Assembly: GCA_005883305.1 (NCBI GenBank) | Contig: VBAC01000001.1 | Location: forward strand, 930,001-994,000 | Direction: 5' to 3' | Source of the DNA: Alphaproteobacteria bacterium | GTDB taxonomy: Bacteria; Pseudomonadota; Alphaproteobacteria; Sphingomonadales; Sphingomonadaceae | DNA: 64,000 nucleotides | Part shown: piece by piece, positions 1 to 9,561 of the stretch | How the letters are laid out: each line of letters starts with the position of its first letter | Numbering within the stretch: the stretch's first letter is position 1 | Made by a program: the position numbers and the translations under genes | The notes under the pieces: model-generated | The model's database searches: none | What the model was told of the DNA's origin: nothing | What the model saw: the letters and a program-made list of their open reading frames with translations, nothing else

Positions 1-579
1 AAGGAGGAGGATTTCCTCCTTTCCGACGCCAACCGCACCGTCTTCGAGCACCTGACCCGCTGGTCGCTGTGGCCGGTCATGGCCACCCTGGTGACGGGCC
101 CGCGAAAGTCCGGCCGAAGCCTGCTTGGCCGGATCTTTGTCCGCAAGACCGGAGGGCGCCTGTTCGACGATGCCGAGGATCATGAGGAGGAAGCGCTCTT
201 CCACGCCTGGAATGAGGCCCAGGAGCTGCGCAGGCCGCTGCTGATCCTCGCCGACTGCCCTCCGCCGCAATGGAAGATCCAGCTCCCGGACCTTCGATCG
301 CGCCTCGCGGCGACTCCGCAGGTCGAGATCGCGCCGCCGGACGACGCTCTGATCGGGCAGCTGATCGTCAAGCTTCTGGGCGATCGCGGAATCGCCGCGC
401 CGCAGGAGGTTGCGGACTTTCTCGTGCCCAGGATCGAACGTTCCTACATTTCTGTTATGAGGGTCGTGGATATTCTCGATCGCGTCATGCTCTCGCACCA
501 TCGTAGGATGACCGTCCCGCTCGCCAAGCGCGCGCTCGACGAGGCGGGGGTGATCGGACGCGCACGAAGGACCGGTTGA
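1..579 (+). CDS. hdaA: HdaA/DnaA-like replication regulator (5' truncated by window)
   Basis: The frame is open from base 1, so the first residues lie outside the window; 192 residues are visible. It resembles the DnaA AAA+ domain without the DNA-binding domain, as in HdaA/Hda proteins, which work with the sliding clamp to convert DnaA-ATP to DnaA-ADP after initiation. A typical start [11 protein letters not shown] and [11 protein letters not shown] leads into a P-loop-like GPRKSGRS in which the usual lysine is arginine. A sensor-2-like helix with [16 protein letters not shown] lies near the C-terminus. Its TGA overlaps the ATG of ppk1, so the two are probably co-transcribed. The HdaA assignment is by family pattern; DnaA-inactivating activity is inferred. 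Confidence 0.8.
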   Translation, partial: KEEDFLLSDANRTVFEHLTRWSLWPVMATLVTGPRKSGRSLLGRIFVRKTGGRLFDDAEDHEEEALFHAWNEAQELRRPLLILADCPPPQWKIQLPDLRSRLAATPQVEIAPPDDALIGQLIVKLLGDRGIAAPQEVADFLVPRIERSYISVMRVVDILDRVMLSHHRRMTVPLAKRALDEAGVIGRARRTG

Positions 580-2753
580 TGAATGCGATTGCCGCCGTTG
601 CCGCCAACGACGCCGAGCTTCCGACGCAGGGAGATTCGGGGGCATCGCCCTATTTCAACCGCGAGCTTTCCTGGCTGGCGTTCAACCGGCGCGTTCTCGA
701 GGAGGCGTGCAACGAAGCCCATCCGCTGCTCGAGCGGCTGCGGTTCCTGTCCATCTCCGGAAGCAATATCGACGAGTTCTTCATGGTCCGAGTGGCGGGG
801 CTCAAGGGCCAGCAGCTCGCCGGTGTCGAGGAATTGTCGGACGACGGGCTGACTCCGTCGCAGCAGCTCGCTGCGATCGCCGAGGAAGCGAACGCGCTGA
901 CGGCGGCGCAGCAGGAGGTCTGGACCCAGTTGCGGGCCGCTCTGCGCGCAGCCGGCCTCGCGGTGATCGGGTCCGAGGAGATCAGCCCGGACGAGGACCA
1001 ATGGCTCGACCGCCATTTCGAGGACCATATCTTCCCGGTCCTGACTCCGCAGGCGATCGATCCGGCGCATCCCTTCCCGTTCATCCCCAATCGCGGCTTC
1101 TCGCTGATCTTCGACCTCAAGCGAATCTCCGACGGCGAGCCGATCCGCGAGCTCTTGATGGTGCCGCAGACGCTGCCCCGCTTCATCCGCCTGCCGGGCG
1201 AGCAGGCCCGCTACGTGACGATCGAGACCGTGATCCGGCGCCAGATCGACGTCATCTTCCCCGGCTACGTCCTGCTCGGCGGCGGCGCCTTCCGGATCAT
1301 CCGCGACAGCGATATCGAGATCGAGGAGGAGGCCGAGGATCTGGTGCGCTTCTACCGCACCGCCTTGAAGCGGCGCCGCCGCGGCCGGGTGATCCGCCTC
1401 AAGCTCGAGGAAGAGATTTCCGACACGCTGGAAGCTTTGGTCCGCGAGGGCCTCGATGCGAGCGAGGCCCTGGTCTACGAATCGACCGGCTTCCTCGGCA
1501 TCGCCGACCTCGCGGCTTTGGTCGAGGAGGACCGGCCCGACCTCAAGTTCCCGCCCTTCACGCCGCGCTTTCCCGAGCGGATCCGCGAATATGGCGGGGA
1601 TTGCTTCGCCGCGATCCGGGCCAAGGACATCGTCGTCCACCACCCCTACGAGAGCTTCGACGTCGTCCTCGCCTTCCTGCGCCAGGCGGCGGCTGATCCC
1701 GATGTCGTGGCGATCAAGCAGACGCTCTACCGGGCGGGCAAGCAGAGCGCGGTGATCAACGCGCTGATCGCCGCCGCCGAAGCCGGAAAGTCGGTCACGG
1801 CGGTGGTCGAGCTCAAGGCCCGGTTCGACGAGGAGCAGAACCTGATGTGGGCGAGCGCTCTGGAGCGCGCCGGAGTCCAGGTCGTCTACGGCTTCATCGA
1901 GTGGAAGACTCACGCCAAGATGTCGATGGTCGTTCGGCGCGAGGAGGGGAGCTACCGCACCTATATCCACCTCGGCACCGGCAATTATCATCCGGTGACC
2001 GCGCGGGTTTACACCGACTTGAGCTTCTTCACCGCCGATCCGCGAGTCGGCCACGACGTCAGCCACATCTTCAACTACATCACCGGCTATATCGAGCCCC
2101 GCGACCTGAAGCTGATCGCCATGTCGCCGCACAACATGCGCGACGATCTGTGCGACCATATCGACCGCGAGATCGCCAATGCCCGGGCCGGGCGCGAGGC
2201 GGGTATCTGGGCCAAGCTCAACTCGCTGGTCGATCCCGCGATCATCGACAAACTCTACGAGGCGAGCGCCGCCGGGGTTGATGTCGATCTCGTCATCCGC
2301 GGCATTTGCTGCCTCCGCCCAGGCGTTCCGGGGCTAAGCGAGAATATCAGCGTCAAATCGATCGTCGGCCGCTTCCTCGAACACAGCCGAATCTGGTGCT
2401 TCGGCAATGGCGACGCGCTGCCCAATGACGGCGCGAAGGTCTACATCAGCTCGGCCGACTGGATGCCGCGCAACTTCGACCGTCGGGTCGAATATGCGCT
2501 GCCGATCCTCAACGACACGGTCCACGCCCAGATCGTCGACCAGGTGATGGTCGCCAACATCATCGACACCGAGCAGAGCTGGCGGCTCAACCCCGACGGA
2601 AGCTCGACCCGGATCGCTCCGGCGCCCGGCGAGAAACCGTTCAACCTCCACCATTATTTCATGACCAACCCCTCGCTCTCCGGTCGCGGCGCGGCGCTTC
2701 AGTCGGGCGAGGCGAGGCCGCGCAAGCTGACCATCCCCCGCGAGCAGCCTTAG
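579..2753 (+). CDS. ppk1: Polyphosphate kinase 1
   Basis: Reversible transfer of the ATP gamma-phosphate to a growing polyphosphate chain. The 724-residue protein has the full PPK1 layout: an N-terminal helical domain ([15 protein letters not shown]-type start), a head domain, and two phospholipase-D-like catalytic domains. His445 in WKTHAKMSM matches the phospho-histidine E. coli His435, and His602 in FLEHSRIW matches E. coli His592. The ATG at 579 shares bases with the hdaA stop; a TTG three bases upstream is also in frame but less likely. ppx follows after 9 bases, giving a make-and-break polyphosphate pair in one unit. Confidence 0.95.
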   Translation: MNAIAAVAANDAELPTQGDSGASPYFNRELSWLAFNRRVLEEACNEAHPLLERLRFLSISGSNIDEFFMVRVAGLKGQQLAGVEELSDDGLTPSQQLAAIAEEANALTAAQQEVWTQLRAALRAAGLAVIGSEEISPDEDQWLDRHFEDHIFPVLTPQAIDPAHPFPFIPNRGFSLIFDLKRISDGEPIRELLMVPQTLPRFIRLPGEQARYVTIETVIRRQIDVIFPGYVLLGGGAFRIIRDSDIEIEEEAEDLVRFYRTALKRRRRGRVIRLKLEEEISDTLEALVREGLDASEALVYESTGFLGIADLAALVEEDRPDLKFPPFTPRFPERIREYGGDCFAAIRAKDIVVHHPYESFDVVLAFLRQAAADPDVVAIKQTLYRAGKQSAVINALIAAAEAGKSVTAVVELKARFDEEQNLMWASALERAGVQVVYGFIEWKTHAKMSMVVRREEGSYRTYIHLGTGNYHPVTARVYTDLSFFTADPRVGHDVSHIFNYITGYIEPRDLKLIAMSPHNMRDDLCDHIDREIANARAGREAGIWAKLNSLVDPAIIDKLYEASAAGVDVDLVIRGICCLRPGVPGLSENISVKSIVGRFLEHSRIWCFGNGDALPNDGAKVYISSADWMPRNFDRRVEYALPILNDTVHAQIVDQVMVANIIDTEQSWRLNPDGSSTRIAPAPGEKPFNLHHYFMTNPSLSGRGAALQSGEARPRKLTIPREQP

Positions 2754-2762
2754 GCAGCGCGC

Positions 2763-4217
2763 ATGTTCGCGGAGCAACCGGTCGCGATCGTCGACATCGG
2801 ATCGAACTCGGTGCGCCTGGTCGTCTATTCGGGGGCCAAGCGCATTCCTTCGATCATCTTCAACGAGAAGGTCTTGGCCGGCCTCGGCCGCGACGTCGGG
2901 GAAATCGCCGCGCCCGCCGCTGAGCGCGCGCTCGCGGCGCTCGATCGGTTCCAGTCGCTGGTCGGGCGAATGGGGGTCGTGCGCACCCGCACCGTCGCGA
3001 CCGCGGCCGTGCGCGAGGCCTCGAACGGTGACGAATTTCTCGGCCGGGTGCGCGCGCTCGGCTTCGATCCGATCATCCTGTCGGGTGAAGAGGAAGGGCG
3101 GCAGGCCGGGCAGGGGGTGCTCTCGGGAATCCCCGACGCCGACGGGATCGTCGGCGATCTCGGCGGCGGCAGCCTCGAGCTGGCCGAGGTCGCGGACGGC
3201 AAGGTCGGGCGAAGCGCCTCGCTCCCGCTCGGCGTGCTTCGGCTCGACGCTTTCGCAGCCAAGGGCGAAGCGAGCTTTGCCAAAAAAATCGCCAAGGCGG
3301 TTGCGGGCGCGGGCTTCGCCGGTGCGGCGGCCGGGCGCCCCTTCTATCTGGTCGGCGGGAGCTGGCGAACGCTCGCCCGGCTGGAGATGGCGCTGACCCG
3401 CCATCCGCTGCCGATCACGCATGAGCACCAAATACCGATCGACCGGCCGGCCGACCTCCTCTCCGCTCTGGCGCGGATCGACAAAGCGAGCGTTCGCGAC
3501 ATCCCGTCGATCTCGCTGTCCCGTTTCCCGACTCTGCCCAACGCGGCCCGGCTGCTTCAGGCGCTCGTGGGCGCGCTCGCTCCGGGCACCCTGATCGTCT
3601 CCAGCTTCGGCATTCGCGAGGGACTCCTCTACGACGCGCTCGATCCGAAGCAGCGCAGGCTCGACCCGCTGATCGAGGCGGCGCGGGAGGCCGGGGTCGG
3701 CCTGGGGCGTTTCGAGCAGCATGGCGAGCTGCTCGACTCGTGGATCGCGCCGGTGTTCGACGACAAGCCGAAGATGGCGCGCCTGAGGCTCGCCGCCTGC
3801 CTGCTCGCCGACATCGGCTGGGCCGCCCACCCGGATTTCCGCGCCGAACGCGGCGTCGACATGGCGCTGCACGGCAATTGGGTGGCGATCGACGCGCCGG
3901 GGCGGGTGATGCTCGCCCAGGCCCTGTTCTGCAACTTCGGCGGCGCGCGCGATTTGCCCTATCCGGCGATCGCCGCGCTGTGCAGCCCGGAGAAGCTTCG
4001 CCGCGCGGCCCATTGGGGGCTGGCGATGCGGCTCGCGCAAAGGCTCAGCGGCGGCGTCGCGGCCTGCCTCGAGCGAAGCCGGCTGTCGCGCGAGGGCGAT
4101 GTGCTGCGCCTGTCCGTGAAGAAGCGCGACTCGGCCCTGCTCGGGGAAGCGGTCGAGCGTCGCTTCAAAGTCCTCGCCGCGGAAATGGAGCTCCGCGCTG
4201 AGATGGCGGTGGGGTAG
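2763..4217 (+). CDS. ppx: Exopolyphosphatase / Ppx-GppA phosphatase
   Basis: A 484-residue Ppx/GppA-family protein of the ASKHA (actin/Hsp70-like) fold. It should remove terminal phosphates from polyphosphate, and some members also cut pppGpp. The N-terminal phosphate loop reads VDIGSNSVRLVVY and the second loop GDLGGGSLELAEV. A C-terminal HD-like helical region follows, so this is the long form. It starts 9 bases after ppk1, so kinase and phosphatase are probably one operon. Sequence alone cannot separate Ppx from GppA; the ppk1 linkage favours Ppx. A repeat pair follows the stop and may end the transcript. Confidence 0.93.
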   Translation: MFAEQPVAIVDIGSNSVRLVVYSGAKRIPSIIFNEKVLAGLGRDVGEIAAPAAERALAALDRFQSLVGRMGVVRTRTVATAAVREASNGDEFLGRVRALGFDPIILSGEEEGRQAGQGVLSGIPDADGIVGDLGGGSLELAEVADGKVGRSASLPLGVLRLDAFAAKGEASFAKKIAKAVAGAGFAGAAAGRPFYLVGGSWRTLARLEMALTRHPLPITHEHQIPIDRPADLLSALARIDKASVRDIPSISLSRFPTLPNAARLLQALVGALAPGTLIVSSFGIREGLLYDALDPKQRRLDPLIEAAREAGVGLGRFEQHGELLDSWIAPVFDDKPKMARLRLAACLLADIGWAAHPDFRAERGVDMALHGNWVAIDAPGRVMLAQALFCNFGGARDLPYPAIAALCSPEKLRRAAHWGLAMRLAQRLSGGVAACLERSRLSREGDVLRLSVKKRDSALLGEAVERRFKVLAAEMELRAEMAVG

Positions 4218-4239
4218 GGTTTGAGAGGGAGTCCTCCAC

Positions 4240-4341
4240 CCGTTCGTGTCGAGCGAAGTCGAGACACCCTATCGAGCGAAGCGAGATGAAGAGCCTCGGC
4301 TTCGCTCGGCTGGGTCCCTCGACTTCGCTCGGGACGAACGG
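4240..4341. repeat. Paired inverted repeat, family B (tcgagcgaagtcgag type)
   Basis: Two outward-facing arms, CCGTTCGTGTCGAGCGAAG on the left and the complement of CCGTTCGTCCCGAGCGAAG on the right, flank a spacer with further TTCGCTCG palindromes. Related copies lie at 13011-13099, 28028-28181 and 38829-38984. It sits between ppx and eda and can fold as a long hairpin. Confidence 0.8.
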
Positions 4342-4380
4342 AAGTGGATTCACCGGTCCAAGATGCTACGCAGCTGAGCA

Positions 4381-5004
4381 ATGACCGCCATCCGCTCCCT
4401 GCTCGCCGCCGCGCCCGTCATTCCCGTGATCCGCATCGCCGATGCAGACGACGCGGTGCCGATGGCCCGGGCATTGTTCGCCGGAGGCATCCACATTGCC
4501 GAGATCACGCTGCGCACGCCCCCCGCGCTCGACGCGATCCGGCACATGGCGGCGGAGGTGCCAGAGATCGCCACCGGCGCGGGCACGATCCTCAATCCGA
4601 GCGATCTCGACGCCGCGGCCGACGCCGGCGCGAGCTTCTTCATCTCTCCGGGATTTTCCCCGGCGCTGCTCGACGCGGCGGCGGAGCGCGGCATCGCCTA
4701 TCTCCCCGGCGTAGCCACTTCCGGGGAGATCATGCAGAGCCTGGAACGGGGCTTCGACTGCCTTAAATTCTTCCCCGGGGCGCCGCTGGGGACGGCGACG
4801 ATCAAGGCCCTCGCCGGGCCGTTCCCGCAGGTTTCCCTCTGCGTCACGGGCGGGATCACGCCCGACAACGCGTCCGACTTCCTGGCCTTGCCGAACGTGC
4901 TGAGCGTCGGGGCGAGCTGGATCGTCACCGACGCGCTGCTGGAAGCCAAGGATTGGTCCGGGATCGAGGCCAATGCCCGCGTCGCGGCGGGGCTCGGCCG
5001 CTAG
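4381..5004 (+). CDS. eda: 2-dehydro-3-deoxy-phosphogluconate (KDPG) aldolase
   Basis: Class I aldolase of the Entner-Doudoroff pathway: KDPG to pyruvate plus glyceraldehyde 3-phosphate, in the cytoplasm. The protein has 207 residues, usual for the family. Lys129 in FDCLKFFPG is the Schiff-base lysine, and the substrate-binding stretches AEITLRTP, GAGTILNP, SPGFSP and CVTGGI are all present. It stands alone: edd and zwf are not adjacent. Its stop overlaps the stop of rnd on the other strand by 4 bases, leaving no room for a conventional terminator between them. Confidence 0.95.
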   Translation: MTAIRSLLAAAPVIPVIRIADADDAVPMARALFAGGIHIAEITLRTPPALDAIRHMAAEVPEIATGAGTILNPSDLDAAADAGASFFISPGFSPALLDAAAERGIAYLPGVATSGEIMQSLERGFDCLKFFPGAPLGTATIKALAGPFPQVSLCVTGGITPDNASDFLALPNVLSVGASWIVTDALLEAKDWSGIEANARVAAGLGR

Positions 5005-6182
5005 GCTTCGAGTTCCTGCTCGGTCCGGGTCATCACCAGCTTGCCGCCCCGGATGGCGAAGGCGAGCCGGCCCTCGACCAGGTCGAGAGCGTCTCGGCCG
5101 AATTCCTCGAAGCGCCAGCCTTCGAGTATCTGCAGCCCCTCGCGGCGGCCCGCGGCGAGCATCTCCAACTCCTCAGAGCGGCAGACGAGTCGCGGGGCGA
5201 CATTGCTTTCCCGCGCGCGGATCTTGAGCAGCAGCTTGAGCAGGTCGGCGACCAGAGCGCCCTCGCGGCCGAGGCCCGGCCCGCGCTCCTCGCGCGGCGG
5301 AAGCTCCGACGCGGGAAGCGCGTCGGCATTGGCCAGCGCTTCCATCATCCGGGCGCCTATGTCGTTCGCCCGCCACGCCGCCGAAAGGCCGCGCACGTTG
5401 CCCAGCGCCTCCTGGCTCGCGGGCGGGTGCATGGCGATGTCGGCGAGAGTCTCGTCCTTCATGATCCGCCCACGCGGCAAATTCTTGCCCCGCGCCTCGA
5501 TCTCGCGCCAGGCGGCGAGCGCCTTCAGTCGGCCGAGCGCATCGGCCCGGCGGGTCTGGATCTTCACCCTTTTCCAGGCGAGAGCGGGATCGTTGATGTA
5601 ATTGGCGGGATCGGCAATCCGCTCCATCTCCTGGTCGAGCCAGGCGCCGCGCCCGGTCTTCCGCAGCCGCTCGAGCATCCTGGGGAAGAGATCGGCGAGA
5701 TGGGTGACGTCGCCGATCGCATAGTCGATCTGGCGCTTGTCGAGCGGGCGGCGGGCCCAATCGGTGAAGCGCGCGCCCTTGTCGATGCCGTGGCCGAGCA
5801 GGCTCTCGACGAGGTTCGAATAGCCGACCTGTTCGCCGAGGCCGAGCGCCATCGCCGCGACCTGCGTGTCGAACAAGGGATGGGGCGTGCCGCCGGTGAG
5901 GTTGAAGATGATCTCGATATCCTGCCCGCCGGCGTGGAAGATCTTGAGCACATGCTCGTTGTTGACCATCAGGTTGAGCAGCGGGGTGAGATCGATGCCG
6001 TCGGCCATCGGATCGATCGCCGCCGCTTCCTCGCTATTGGCGACCTGGATCAGGCAAAGCTCCGGCCAATAGGTGTTCTCGCGCATGAACTCGGTGTCGA
6101 CCGCGACGAATTCGGAGCGGGCGAGCCGTTCGCACAGTTTTTCGAGGGACTCGGACTCGGTGATGAGCGGGTGGATGTGCAT
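5001..6182 (-). CDS. rnd: Ribonuclease D
   Basis: A 393-residue 3'-5' exoribonuclease of the DEDD family, which trims tRNA and other small RNA precursors. The first exonuclease motif reads VAVDTEFMREN, the second FHAGGQDIE, and the DYAIGDVTHLADLF stretch carries the third. An HRDC-like helical domain follows (about residues 205-290). The ATG at 6182 was chosen because MHIHPLITESESL starts the conserved domain and GAGGG lies 7-10 bases upstream; longer in-frame starts run into the structured leader shared with aspS. rnd and aspS diverge. Confidence 0.94.
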   Translation of the reverse strand: MHIHPLITESESLEKLCERLARSEFVAVDTEFMRENTYWPELCLIQVANSEEAAAIDPMADGIDLTPLLNLMVNNEHVLKIFHAGGQDIEIIFNLTGGTPHPLFDTQVAAMALGLGEQVGYSNLVESLLGHGIDKGARFTDWARRPLDKRQIDYAIGDVTHLADLFPRMLERLRKTGRGAWLDQEMERIADPANYINDPALAWKRVKIQTRRADALGRLKALAAWREIEARGKNLPRGRIMKDETLADIAMHPPASQEALGNVRGLSAAWRANDIGARMMEALANADALPASELPPREERGPGLGREGALVADLLKLLLKIRARESNVAPRLVCRSEELEMLAAGRREGLQILEGWRFEEFGRDALDLVEGRLAFAIRGGKLVMTRTEQELEA

Positions 6183-6206
6183 GTGGCGGCCCTCATAGAG
6201 CGATTT

Positions 6207-6323
6207 CGAGCCGGGTGGAAACACCCGGCGGCTCGGAAATCGCGTCACCAGGGATTCGCAAGGGCAACGCTTGGCGTTGCCTTGCGGGCGGCTCCGCGCT
6301 TGACAAAGCGCCTTCGGTGACGC
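6207..6323 (+). promoter_or_regulatory. Structured leader candidate upstream of aspS (hairpin plus three-way junction)
   Basis: Between divergent rnd and aspS. A hairpin CCGGGTG-GAAA-CACCCGG at 6211-6228 is closed further out by CGAG/CTCG. It is followed by P1 GCGTCACC (6242-6249) pairing with GGTGACGC (6316-6323). P1 encloses P2, 13 pairs with one bulged G and loop TTG (6257-6286), and P3 GCGCTT-GACA-AAGCGC (6296-6311). The GNRA loop exists only in the plus-strand RNA, which favours the aspS side. Base pairing is read directly; function is unknown. Confidence 0.55.
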
Positions 6324-6377
6324 GAAGCGCGCACCACATCCTTTTCCCCACTTAATGCCCCAAGAAAGCGATCCATC

Positions 6378-8195
6378 ATGCACGCCTACCGGACACACAC
6401 TTGCGGCCAGCTCCGCGAAACCGAGGTGGGCGAGACGGTCAGGCTGTCGGGCTGGGTGCATCGCAAGCGCGACCACGGAAATCTCCTCTTCGTCGACCTG
6501 CGCGACCATTATGGGATCACGCAAATCGTCACCGACGTCGAGGACGCCGCGTTCAAGACGCTCGAGGGCCTACGCATCGAATCGGTGGTGACCGTCACCG
6601 GCAAAGTCGTCCGCCGCGCGGCCGAGGCGGTGAACCCGAACCTCCCAACCGGGCAGATCGAGATCCACGCGGACGAGGTCGCGGTTCAGTCCGCCGCGCA
6701 GGAGCTGCCGCTGCCCGTGTTCGGCGATCAGGAATATCCGGAGGAGATTCGCCTCCGTTACCGCTATCTCGACCTTCGCCGGGAGCGGCTGCACGCCAAT
6801 ATCGTTCTGCGCAGCCAGGTGATCGCCTCGATCCGCCGGCGGATGATCGAGCAGGGCTTCACCGAGTTCCAGACGCCGATCCTCACCGCCTCCAGCCCCG
6901 AGGGCGCTCGCGACTATCTCGTTCCGAGCCGGGTCCATCCGGGAAAGTTCTACGCGCTCCCCCAGGCGCCGCAGATGTTCAAGCAGCTGATCATGGTCGC
7001 CGGCTTCGACCGCTATTTCCAGATCGCCCCCTGCTTCCGCGACGAGGACGCCCGCGCCGACCGCAGCCCGGGCGAATTCTACCAGCTCGATTTCGAGATG
7101 AGCTACGTGACGCAAGACGATGTGTTCGAGGCGATCGAGCCGGTGCTCGCCGGGGTGTTCGAGGAGTTCGCGGACGGCAAGAGCGTGACCCCCGCCGGCG
7201 AGTTCCCGCGCATTCCCTATCGCGAGGCGATGCTCAAATACGGCTCGGACAAGCCGGACCTGCGCAACCCGATCCTTATCTCCGACGTCTCGACGCATTT
7301 CGCGGGCTCGGGCTTCGGCCTGTTCGCCCGCATCGTGGAAGGCGGCGGAGTCGTTCGGGCCATTCCGGCGCCGGGCACGGCGGAAAAGAGTCGCAAGTTC
7401 TTCGACGACATGAACGACTGGGCGCGAAGCGAAGGCCATGCGGGCCTAGGCTACATCACCCAGAAGGGCGGGGAGCCTGGCGGCCCGATCGCCAAGAACC
7501 ATGGCGAGGAAGCGACCCGCAAGCTGATCGCCGAGCTCGGCCTCGGACCCGACGACGGCATTTTCTTCGCGGCGGGCAAGGCCGACCAGGCGGCGAAGCT
7601 CGCCGGCGCGGCGCGCACCCGGGTCGGTGAGGAGCTTGGGCTGATCGAGGAGAATGCGTTCAAATTCTGCTGGATCGTCGATTTCCCGATGTACGAATAT
7701 GACGAGGAGGCGAAGAAGATCGACTTCAGCCACAATCCCTTCTCGATGCCGCAGGGCGGGCTGGAGGCGCTGGAGAGCAAGGATCCCTTGGAAATCCTCG
7801 CCTTCCAGTACGACATCGTCTGCAATGGCGTGGAGCTCTCCTCGGGGGCGATCCGCAACCACCGGCCGGACATCATGTACAAGGCATTCGGACTGGCCGG
7901 CTATTCGCAGGAAGACGTCGACACCAATTTCTCGGGCATGATCAACGCCTTCAAGTTCGGCGCTCCGCCGCACGGAGGCTCGGCGCCGGGAATCGACCGG
8001 ATCGTAATGCTGATCGCGGGCGAGCCCAACATCCGCGAGGTCGTGCTGTTCCCCATGAACCAGAAGGCCGAGGACCTGATGATGAACGCGCCGGGCGAGG
8101 TGACTCCCAAGCAGCTGCGCGAGCTCCACATCCGCCTTGTGCCCCCTTCCGGGACAGCCGCGAAGGATCCGGCCAAGGTCGTGGCGCCCGAATAA
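6378..8195 (+). CDS. aspS: Aspartyl-tRNA synthetase
   Basis: Class II synthetase of 605 residues, the bacterial long form with a GAD insertion domain. An N-terminal OB-fold anticodon-binding domain ([15 protein letters not shown] onward) is followed by the catalytic core with motif 2 [19 protein letters not shown] and motif 3 [13 protein letters not shown]. Without an accompanying gatCAB it is unclear whether the enzyme is discriminating or also charges tRNA-Asn. About 180 bases of leader upstream contain an unusual predicted RNA fold. The PPK2 kinase gene follows after 21 bases. Confidence 0.97.
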   Translation: MHAYRTHTCGQLRETEVGETVRLSGWVHRKRDHGNLLFVDLRDHYGITQIVTDVEDAAFKTLEGLRIESVVTVTGKVVRRAAEAVNPNLPTGQIEIHADEVAVQSAAQELPLPVFGDQEYPEEIRLRYRYLDLRRERLHANIVLRSQVIASIRRRMIEQGFTEFQTPILTASSPEGARDYLVPSRVHPGKFYALPQAPQMFKQLIMVAGFDRYFQIAPCFRDEDARADRSPGEFYQLDFEMSYVTQDDVFEAIEPVLAGVFEEFADGKSVTPAGEFPRIPYREAMLKYGSDKPDLRNPILISDVSTHFAGSGFGLFARIVEGGGVVRAIPAPGTAEKSRKFFDDMNDWARSEGHAGLGYITQKGGEPGGPIAKNHGEEATRKLIAELGLGPDDGIFFAAGKADQAAKLAGAARTRVGEELGLIEENAFKFCWIVDFPMYEYDEEAKKIDFSHNPFSMPQGGLEALESKDPLEILAFQYDIVCNGVELSSGAIRNHRPDIMYKAFGLAGYSQEDVDTNFSGMINAFKFGAPPHGGSAPGIDRIVMLIAGEPNIREVVLFPMNQKAEDLMMNAPGEVTPKQLRELHIRLVPPSGTAAKDPAKVVAPE

Positions 8196-8216
8196 GCGCG
8201 CTGCTACTCTCGTCCG

Positions 8217-8996
8217 ATGGCGATCGACCTGTCGGACTATGAGAAGGGCGCCCCGTTCGAGGGCGATTACGAAGAGGCGCTCGAAGACCTGCAGGAGCGG
8301 ATCTCGCGCCTGCTCGTGTCTCTCCACGTGCACGGCCGAAAGGCGGTGCTGGTCTGCGAGGGCTGGGACGCGGCCGGGAAGGGCGGGGCGATCCAGCGGC
8401 TGACGGCGGCGTGCGATCCGCGCACCTACAAGGTCTGGCCCATCTCCGCGCCCAACGACGAGGAGCGATGCCACCATTACCTATGGCGCTTCTGGCGGCG
8501 CATGCCGAGAGCGGGGGAGATGGCGATCTTCGACCGCTCTTGGTACGGGCGCGTGCTGGTCGAGCGGGTCGAGGGCTTCGCCAGCGACGGGGAATGGCGG
8601 CGCGCCTATGACGAGATCAACGAGCTCGAGCACCAGTTGACCGACGACGGCACGACCGTCGTCAAGCTGTTCTTCCACGTGACGCAAGAGGAGCAGGACG
8701 AGCGCTTCCGCAAGCGGCTCGATCACCCGTGGAAGAGGTGGAAGGTCACCGCCGAGGATTTGCGCAACCGCGAGAAGCGGGCCGACTATCTCGCCGCTTT
8801 GGGCGACATGTTCGCCCAGACCGACACCCGCTGGGCGCCGTGGAAGGCGATCGACGGTAACGGCAAGAAATCGGCCAGGATCGCCGCTCTGGCCCATGTC
8901 GCGGACACTTTGGCGGCCGCTCTGCCCGCCGATCCCCCTCGCTCCAGTCCCGAAATGGAACAGATGAGACAAATGCTCGGCAAGGCGAAGGGCTGA
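8217..8996 (+). CDS. Polyphosphate kinase 2 family protein
   Basis: 259 residues, a one-domain PPK2 P-loop kinase, which usually uses polyphosphate to phosphorylate nucleotides (ADP/GDP or AMP, depending on class). Walker A is GWDAAGKGG (residues 49-57) and Walker B with the catalytic aspartate is FDRSWYGR (105-112); a lid-type RFRKRLDHPWKRWK segment follows. Length and single domain suggest class I or III; substrate cannot be decided here. It sits 21 bases after aspS and 5.5 kb from ppk1-ppx, so this locus has both polyphosphate kinase families. Confidence 0.9.
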   Translation: MAIDLSDYEKGAPFEGDYEEALEDLQERISRLLVSLHVHGRKAVLVCEGWDAAGKGGAIQRLTAACDPRTYKVWPISAPNDEERCHHYLWRFWRRMPRAGEMAIFDRSWYGRVLVERVEGFASDGEWRRAYDEINELEHQLTDDGTTVVKLFFHVTQEEQDERFRKRLDHPWKRWKVTAEDLRNREKRADYLAALGDMFAQTDTRWAPWKAIDGNGKKSARIAALAHVADTLAAALPADPPRSSPEMEQMRQMLGKAKG

Positions 8997-9054
8997 AGGC
9001 TCATCTTGAGCGCCGGATTGGGGTAAGAGGCGTCACTGAACAAGGAGGCACGAG

Positions 9055-9561
9055 ATGCTTCGGCAGGCGCTCTCGATCGGACTGGCGGCATGCGGACTTT
9101 CCGCCTGCGCCTGGGGCTATGACGGCTATTACGAGCCAGGCTATTCCTATCCCAACGGCTACGTTTACCCGAACGGCTACAATTACGGCTCTGGCCCGAT
9201 TTACTATCAGGGCACGCAGTGGAACCACCCGCCGGCGCCGCAGGCGCCGCGCCAGCCCTATACGGGCGAGCTGAGCGGCCCCGGAGTGCCGGTGCTCGAC
9301 GACTGGCTGAGGGAGACGACCGAGGGCCGGGCGATCGTGACCCTGGGCTTCCACGACGCCTTCAACGGAGTGATCAGCGAGAATGTCGCGCAGCGGGCCA
9401 ACATCTGGTTCCGCCATTATGCCGACCAGAATCGCGACATGACGATCACCGACGAGGAGATAAGGGCGGCCCTGGTCTCGGGCGCCGGGCGCTACCTTCC
9501 GGCGCCGACCGGCGAGCCCGTTCCCGCCCCGGCTCCGCCTCCGGTCACGACGGGTAGGTGA
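9055..9561 (+). CDS. Putative lipoprotein with Tyr/Gly-rich segment and EF-hand
   Basis: 168 residues, no family name recognised. A short signal peptide ends in a lipobox LSAC with Cys18 as the likely lipidated residue. Residues 20-50 are tyrosine/glycine/proline rich, with YPNGY repeated. Residues 124-135, DQNRDMTITDEE, fit the calcium-binding EF-hand loop (acidic or polar at 1, 3, 5, Ile at 8, Glu at 12). The C-terminus is proline-rich. Seven bases upstream of the ATG is AGGAGG. Its 3' end overlaps the 3' end of greB on the other strand by 17 bases. A surface calcium-binding role is inference. Confidence 0.7.
   Translation: MLRQALSIGLAACGLSACAWGYDGYYEPGYSYPNGYVYPNGYNYGSGPIYYQGTQWNHPPAPQAPRQPYTGELSGPGVPVLDDWLRETTEGRAIVTLGFHDAFNGVISENVAQRANIWFRHYADQNRDMTITDEEIRAALVSGAGRYLPAPTGEPVPAPAPPPVTTGR

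Noticed and set aside
444-2159. A 571-codon minus-strand frame opposite hdaA and ppk1
   Set aside because: Shadow frame in high-GC coding DNA; ppk1 catalytic residues prove the other strand.
2334-4040. A 568-codon minus-strand frame opposite ppk1 and ppx
   Set aside because: Basic/acidic low-complexity translation without a domain, opposite well-supported genes.
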